From Corythoichthys intestinalis (Eukaryota > Chordata > Actinopteri > Syngnathiformes > Syngnathidae), in NCBI RefSeq assembly GCF_030265065.1, contig NC_080409.1, positions 29,956,501 to 30,020,500 of the forward strand: a stretch of DNA of 64,000 nt. The letters run 5' to 3'. A program made the position numbers and the translations under genes. This document shows, piece by piece, positions 57,958 through 64,000 of this stretch; position 1 is the first letter of the stretch; every line of letters begins with the position of its first letter. Below the pieces are notes generated by a model. The model saw only the letters and a program-made list of their open reading frames with translations, did not search any database and was not told the DNA's origin.

Positions 57958-59109
57958 GAACGAAAGCCAAACTTTTTGAGACGTTCCAAACACGATAATA
58001 CGAAAAAGAGAAACATGAGCGTTCGACTTTGTTAAAAACCAAGAAATGAAAACAGCTACCCTTCAAATGGTTTCATGGATTAAAGAAAGTTTGTACACTG
58101 CCGTTTCTTAATCTTTACCTTTTTTTTTAAACAATCAATATGAAGGAAACAGCTTTCATACAAGAAGCAGGAAGTTGTTGTTTTTCTTTTGGTACATTTC
58201 CGTCTGGGCCTATTGAGCTAAATCAAGGCCAAAAGTATTGTAATCTTTGAAAAAAAAAAAAAGATTGAAACTGAACATTTAGGGTTTCTTCTTGAATCAG
58301 TTACAGAGTGGATATTTTCATACTCAAATATGACCTTTTTGTTCTAAGTTATATTATTTTCCCCTTCAGATATTTTTTTAAAGTTTAAATATCTTTTTTT
58401 TCACTTTCAAATATATTTTTCACTTTCAGATCTCTCTCTATATTTTTTTCAGTTTTGAAATTTTGGCGATCAAGTGCCATCTTCATGTGTTCTGGGAAAG
58501 ATGATCACACATCAACTGTAAACAAGTACATTTATGTGAGTGTTCTGCTCAGACTGCCAACCAAGTGCTAACCCATTTCTCTTTCGCTATGTAAAGCTAA
58601 AATGATCGCAAACGCTTGGTTGAAAAATAAGAGTAGTGTACACTATATTATTATGCTGGCATAAAGAAAAAAAGCGTGGAAATTGACGATAACTCTTCTT
58701 TAAAAACTTAGTTTCTTATTATTCACAACGTCTTGATTGCGCGCCGCCATTTTGAAAAGTTAAAGGTTGTCCTATCTCGGAAACTCGGGTATCATACTAA
58801 AATCGTAGTTCTCCAGTAGAAAATACGACTTAAGGGGGCGTTCACATGCAATTTTTGAGTTGATAAGTGGTTTTTACCATAAGTACGACACCGTGTAAAA
58901 GCAGGAAAGCATCCCTAAATTATGTAGCCTTCAGGAAATGTGGGCACTTTGATAGATTATACCCTCCACTCCCTCCACTTTATTTTCTTGATATTTGATA
59001 TAAATGATATTTGATATAAAAAAAAAAGTTTACATTTAAACCTGAAAATATCAACTCTGCAACTGAAAAAAAGTGCTTTTATGTTTTAAAAGATTCAACA
59101 ACAAACCTT

Positions 59110-60055
59110 AAAGGGATCCACGGATAGAAAGACTTGTAGTTCTTAAGAGAGAAACGTTATTATGAGTAAAAATAATTTGATTTTAAAACCCGTCTTGATG
59201 TTTTAGTTTATACACAATTTGTAAAATTAGTTTAACTAGTAGGTCGCCATTGTTGTTGACGTCGCAGGGTGGTGACGTCACTTGGTTACGCTGCTGGGCT
59301 TCCAGAGTATAACTCTAGCGACATACGTAAACATGTCATCTGTTCAACCCTTTCAATTTGAACCCAAGAGGAATATTAATTAGCATGACAGCACTGTCGA
59401 TATTTCACAAAACGAGCAGGAAAAGCAAACCGAACAGGAAAGACGGGATGAGACGAGACGAGAGTATGACAAAACGGTGTTCTGCCAAAATGTGCTACAC
59501 CAGCGAAACGTCGTACAAGAGGCGAATTTGACACCCAAAGTACTACCGTGCGCTTTCAGCTTGTTTCGTTTAGATGCATACAGACAGAACATACTTAAAC
59601 GTAGTAATATCAAATAAGAGTGGTTTAAATACGCTACGTGACTAATGTGGTCAACAGATCAATAGTCTGCTTTAAAGCAACCAGATGAAAACACAATGCT
59701 TAAAGGTATGAGAGGGAAACACATGCAAAAAGTATTTTGAGGCAATGTAAAGGTAATAAAAGACTCAATAAAAACACAAATAGTAAGCACTTGCCGCTTT
59801 TAACCGATGTGCGCATGTGTTGAAGAATTGCAGTAAACCGGTAGTGTTCTTCGAGTGGCAATGACAATCTACGTCATCACTCCGAGCCTCCATTGCAGGT
59901 ATAAAAAAGTGGCGCTCTCCGTAGGTCAAAACATGTACTAAATATTTTAGATTTTTAAATCAATGGCAATATTTTATATGTTTCTAATAACATATTTTAC
60001 TAAAAGAGAACAATTGTGGTTTATTAGCGCCTACAAGTCTTTAAGTCCAAGGTTC
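59110..60055. mobile_element. TTAA-target element (Kolobok-like), non-autonomous
   Basis: Ends AGGGATCCACGGATAGAAAG and (complement of right) AGGGAACCTTGGACTTAAAG, continuing to ACTTGTAG in both, each with TTAA just outside. The interior (59470-59820) repeats 13430-13815, while about 150 bases inside the left end match the interior of the hAT MITE at 5667, 34092 and 55020. No coding capacity. Confidence 0.7.
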
Positions 60056-60329
60056 CCTTTAAGCTTTCGGTTTCAAAATGTTTTTTTCAATCTTTTCTAA
60101 ATTTCAGATTATAATTCCTTTTGGCCTTAATTTAGCTCCATAAGGGCTGGTCATCAAAAGCTGTCCGTACTCTGTACAGAAACATTTAGACTTTGAATTT
60201 GACGCATTGGATCCACAACAGTAGAGGCGGTATTTTCATTGACAGTATTCCGGCTCTATTGTGACGCTACCTTTCTCGCGCAACAATGATCTAGCTAAAA
60301 AGCTGTAAAATCCTTTCAGCGTTTGACTT

Positions 60330-60665
60330 TGTACTGGTGTTGTACCAACCAATACTACTAAAGGACTCAAAACGCACTTAAAATGCTGGCATTGGTATCG
60401 GCGAGTACTAGCAAATAATGTGCCGATGTCATATGTACACTTTGTGAATGTGTTTCCAACTGCTATAAAACTACAGAAGAAGAAAAAACACAGTGCTAAT
60501 AGCGTACTGTTTCCGATGTAAACGGTAGTAACCACACTGAATAAAAATGATATTGTATTTTTTTTTTCAAACGGTGTGGTATCGGTACGGTATCAACATC
60601 GGCAAATATCGCTTAGGCATGTATCAGAATCAGTATCGGAACAAAACAACTTGGTACCACCTTAA
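60330..60665. mobile_element. MITE-like block rich in GGTATCGG
   Basis: TTGGTATCGGCGAGTACTAG, GGTGTGGTATCGGTACGGTA and CAGTATCGGAACAAAACAAC between TGGTGTTGTACCAACC and TTGGTACCACC, which form a rough inverted pair. Superfamily open. In the gng7 3' region. Confidence 0.5.
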
Positions 60666-61172
60666 AGTTACGATCTTTTAACACACGGCAAAAAGTCAAA
60701 ACGTTGAAAGGGGCAACTGGAAATTGATAGGTCGAGTACTTCCAACTTTCACTTTTGACGGGTTGTATGAAAGGGGCTTTTCTTCAAAAGTCAGGTCAAC
60801 TTTTCCATTCTATCTCTACAGTTTTACAAAGAAGAATTGCCAGCTCATACAGAGTACGTCCAACTTTCGATGACTACTTCCTATATGTTACCCACACCTC
60901 CACCACAAAAATAAATGCTGCTAATCGCTTCCCTTTCAAGTTAAAATGACAGTTAACCAGCATTATGTGAATATTACACCAAAGCACCTTGGTTCACACG
61001 GATCTCATCACTACGGTTAGGACCCCCACCCTTTACCTCCATCCTTAGTTCGGCTGTAGATTATGGCGCTTTTCCAGAGAGGCTATTTTGGGAGTATGTA
61101 CTCGTATATTGTGTGTGTTTGTGTGGGTGTAAGTTTTGTTTGTGTGTGTATTTGTTTGTGTGTAGAGCGCAG

Positions 61173-63956
61173 CTATAGGATGATGCAGGGCTTCTTGTCC
61201 TTAAAAGGGTTTTCGGAGGTGGGAACGCCAACTAGCAGCGGGTCGCTGCGAGCGCGCTGCTCACAGTAACTCATCAAATCGGCGGCCGCTTTGGATACCT
61301 GAAGAATGGATTTAGATGACGGGAGTGGGGTCAAGATGGGGGGAAAAGAAATGAAGACAAGAGTCAGCAAAGAGGCGTATTTTGCACTGGCAGACCCGTT
61401 TGAAAGAAGGTATTTTTGTGATTTGATGTGAGTGTGCCAAATTCCAAGGGAATGATAGGAGCCCCTTTGATTAGCAGTGAATAGAATCACCCTCTTTAAG
61501 AAAAATGAAACAACTCATCTATGTGATACCCAGTGTTGTATCCAAACCAGTGTTGTTAATATTACTTCAAAAAGGCAATTCATTACAGTTACAAATTACT
61601 TCTCCCAAAAACTAATTGAGTTACTAACTCTGTTACCTCAATGTAAGAGTAATTAGTTACTTGGCAAAGTAAGTGTTGTTACTTTTCAGGTTTTACACGT
61701 TATTACATGATCCATTTTATAACGTCTTTCACATTCAAGTTCATGTTAACTGATTGAATTGAATAGGTCACACTTTTATTTTTTTCAAATTTCACCTACA
61801 GTGGGGCAAAAAAGTATTTAATCAACCACCAATTCTGCAAGTTCTCCTACTTGAAAAGATTAGAGAGGCCTGTAATTGTCAACATGGGTAAACCTCAACC
61901 ATGAGAGACTGAATGTGGAAAAAAAAAGAAAATCACATTGTCTGATTTTTAAAGAATTTATTTCCAAATTAGAGTGGAAAATAAGTATTTGGTCACCTAC
62001 AAACAAGCAAGATTTCTGGCTGTCAAAGAGGTCTAACTTCTTCTAACGAGGTCTAACGAGACTCCACTCGTTACCTGTTTTAACTCATTATCGGTATAAA
62101 AGACACCTGTCCACAACTCAGTCAGTCACACTCCAAACTCCAATATGGCCAAGACCAAAGAGCTGTCGATGGGCACCAGATACAAAATTATAGACCTGCA
62201 CCAGGCTGGGAAGACTGAATCTGCAACAGGTAAAATGCTTGGTGTAAAGAAATCAACTGTGAGAGCAATTATTAGAAAATCAAAGACATACAAGGCCACT
62301 GATAATCTCCCTCGGTCTGGGGCTCCGTGCAAGATCTCACCCCGTGGCATCAAAATGATAACAAGAACAGTCAGCAAAAATCCCAGAACCACACGGGAGG
62401 ACCTAGTGAATGACTTACAGAGAGCTGGGACCAGAGTAACAAAGGCTACTATCAGTAACACAATGCGCCGCCAGGGACTCAAATCCTGCACTGCCAGACG
62501 TGTCCCTCTGATGAAGACAGTACACGTCCAGGCCCGTCTGCGGTTCGCTAGAGAGCATTTGGTTGATCCAGAAGAGGACTGGGAGAATGTGTTATGGTCA
62601 GATGAAACCAAAATAGAACTTTTTGGTAGAAACACAGGTTCTCGTGTTTGGAGGAGAAAGAATACTGAATTGCATCTGAAGAACACCATACCCACTGTGA
62701 AGCATAGGGGTGGAAACATCATGCTTTGGGGCTGTTTTTCTGTAAAGGGACCAGGATGACTGATCTGTGTAAAGGAAAGAATGAATGGGGCCATGTATCG
62801 AGAGATTTTGAGTGAAAATCTCCTTCCCTCAGCAAGGGCATTGAAAATGACACGTAGCTGGGTCTTTCAGCATGACAATGATCCCAAACACACAGCCACG
62901 GCAACAAAGGAGTGGCTTTGTAAGAAGCATTTCAAGGTCCTGGAGTGGCCTAGCCAGTCTCCATATCTCAACCCCATAGAAAATCTGTGGAGCGAGTTGA
63001 AAGTCCGTGTTGCCCAACAACAGCCCCAAAACATCACTGCTCTAGAGGAGATCTGCATGGAGGAATGGGCCAAAATACCAGCAACAGTGTGTGAAAAGCT
63101 TGTGAAAAGTTACAGAAAACGTTTGGCCTCCGTTATTGCCAACAAAGGGTACATAACAAAGTATTGAGATGAACTTTTGGTATTGACCAAATACTTATTT
63201 TCCACCGTGATTTGCAAATAAATTCTTTAAAAAAAATCAAACAATGTGATTTTCTGTTTTTTTTTTTTCCACATTCTGTCTCTCATGGTTGAGGTTTACC
63301 CATGTTGACAATTACAGGCCTCTCTAATATTTTCAAGTGGGAGAACTTGCATAATTAGTGGTTTACTAAATACTTATTTGCCCCACCGTATATACAAGTG
63401 TCAACTACATGACCCAAAATGTCACATCCACATATGCTGATGGCAGGTCTCAGTTATAATTATATACAAACATTTTTTAATCATGAATCTTTATTATACT
63501 TTTCTATATCATTTAAAAAATATATTTTATATGACTAAATATATTTTGAAATTCATAGAATATCATTAAAAACTAAACTAATGAATAATATTACAATGAA
63601 TCATAATAGAAATACACTCTGGTTATGGGTCCCAGTTTTAAGTTGATTTTTAAAAAATGTTTTTATTTCATAGTATTTAAACAAAGGGTTAATATCACAT
63701 TTTTATGACCAAAGTTCTTAAGGTTTTGTGTTTCTTTGGGCAAACAAGTCAGGAAATAATACATTCACAAATATTTGCATAGCAAAATAGCTCGAGGCAA
63801 CACTTTGGGGATAAAAACAAATGAAGTATAGGAACCAGTTTTTGGAATAATGAACTTTCTCAGTGCTGGCGATACCTTAATCCGCTCGATTCCTGCCTCG
63901 ATCCTTAGCTGCTCCACCAGTTTCCTGGCCTGGGCGATATTATTAGTGGTGGACAT
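61173..63956 (-). CDS. gng7: G-protein gamma-7 subunit
   Basis: Gamma subunits pair with G-beta to form the membrane-bound beta-gamma dimer of heterotrimeric G proteins. Coding exons 63956-63876 (27 codons) and 61298-61173 (41 codons plus stop) join in phase 0 to 68 residues, exactly the length of human GNG7 (GNG12 has 72). The start reads [20 protein letters not shown] then AGIERIK; the second exon [20 protein letters not shown] then [20 protein letters not shown] and L. The closing CIIL is a CaaX box with Leu last, so geranylgeranylation is expected. [13 protein letters not shown] and KKPCIIL match GNG7, not GNG12. Intron 1 holds Tc1 copy B. The gene runs tail to tail with gadd45b. Confidence 0.96.
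61552..61690. mobile_element. truncated hAT end (47884 family)
   Basis: CAGTGTTGTTAATATTACTT then AATTCATTACAGTTACAAAT and GTAATTAGTTACTTGG, the left end of the CAGTGTTG family without a right end. Confidence 0.6.
61799..63388 (+). mobile_element. Tc1 transposon, copy B, both ends present, one nonsense codon
   Basis: Ends CAGTGGGGCAAAAAAGTATT and (complement) CGGTGGGGCAAATAAGTATT, flanked by TA at 61797-61798 and 63389-63390; long inverted ends. 1590 bp. Transposase 62145-63167 is one frame of 341 codons including the stop: [29 protein letters not shown] (DNA binding), [25 protein letters not shown] and [11 protein letters not shown] (D, D, E). It is interrupted once, by TGA at 62757-62759 after VKGPG, where copy A has an Arg codon ([10 protein letters not shown]); a CGA to TGA change fits CpG decay. 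Near-intact, thus young. Confidence 0.95.
63389..63875. other. gng7 intron 1, AT-rich remainder
   Basis: No exon, repeat family or RNA gene recognised between the Tc1 end and the exon donor at 63875. Confidence 0.5.
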
Positions 63957-63981
63957 ACTTATCCATCAGAATGCACCAACA
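63957..63981 (-). other. gng7: gng7 5' untranslated part of first coding exon
   Basis: A consensus acceptor (TTTTCTGCAG) ends at 63982 on the minus strand, so the exon starts at 63981, 25 bases before the ATG. The promoter and leader exon lie beyond the right edge. Confidence 0.65.
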
Positions 63982-64000
63982 CTGCAGAAAACTGCAAACA

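Noticed and set aside
61173-63956. Naming the gamma subunit gng12
   Set aside because: The second exon resembles GNG12, but the total of 68 residues, the [13 protein letters not shown] start, the KKPCIIL end and the gadd45b neighbour all fit GNG7.
1-64000. CRISPR arrays, operons, bacterial promoters, tRNA or rRNA genes
   Set aside because: The window is animal nuclear DNA; no cloverleaf or rRNA segment was recognised, and the tandem arrays lack spacer structure.

Overview
The window is teleost fish nuclear DNA: host exons with GT/AG introns, no operons, and intergenic and intronic space packed with Tc1/mariner, hAT, Tigger, TTAA-target and Rex3-like elements of the kind common in ray-finned fish. 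The species cannot be named from the sequence alone.

Five host genes are readable. (1) pals1 (mpp5), minus strand, the 5' six coding exons between 4027 and 469; the rest lies off the left edge. (2) A CART neuropeptide precursor, plus strand, three exons from 26880 to 28709, with a TATA box and a perfect CRE just upstream. (3) map1s, plus strand, coding exons from 36682 to 42159, with a probable non-coding first exon near 30.5 kb; the conserved N-terminal part of the MAP1 family was not found. (4) gadd45b, plus strand, four exons from 45747 to 53549. (5) gng7, minus strand, two coding exons from 63956 to 61173, with its promoter off the right edge. A possible unrecognised exon lies at 44642-44770.

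Synteny is informative. cart followed by map1s in the same orientation mirrors the human CARTPT-MAP1B pair, so this looks like the MAP1S copy of that ancestral pair with a CART gene kept. gadd45b and gng7 face each other tail to tail, as GADD45B and GNG7 do in human. The genes are not a pathway: polarity scaffold, neuropeptide, microtubule/autophagy protein, stress sensor and G-protein subunit.

Layout: 0-4 kb pals1 exons; 4-26 kb almost pure transposons, including a three-deep nest (9.4-11.8 kb), a mariner with both ends (14.1-15.05 kb), a solo LTR (16.26-16.64 kb), a 3 kb hAT (16.86-19.85 kb), a Rex3-like LINE (23.1-24.97 kb) and a Tc1 with a MITE inside it (25.3-26.5 kb); 26.9-28.7 kb cart; 30.4-42.2 kb map1s with a THAP-bearing TTAA-target element in its first intron; 45.7-53.5 kb gadd45b; 61.2-64 kb gng7. 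Two Tc1 copies of one family, in opposite orientation, sit in gadd45b intron 3 and gng7 intron 1.

The most striking unexplained signal is a short fold-back repeat built around a GACGTC core, present in about twenty degenerate copies on both strands, some of them near-complete hairpins.
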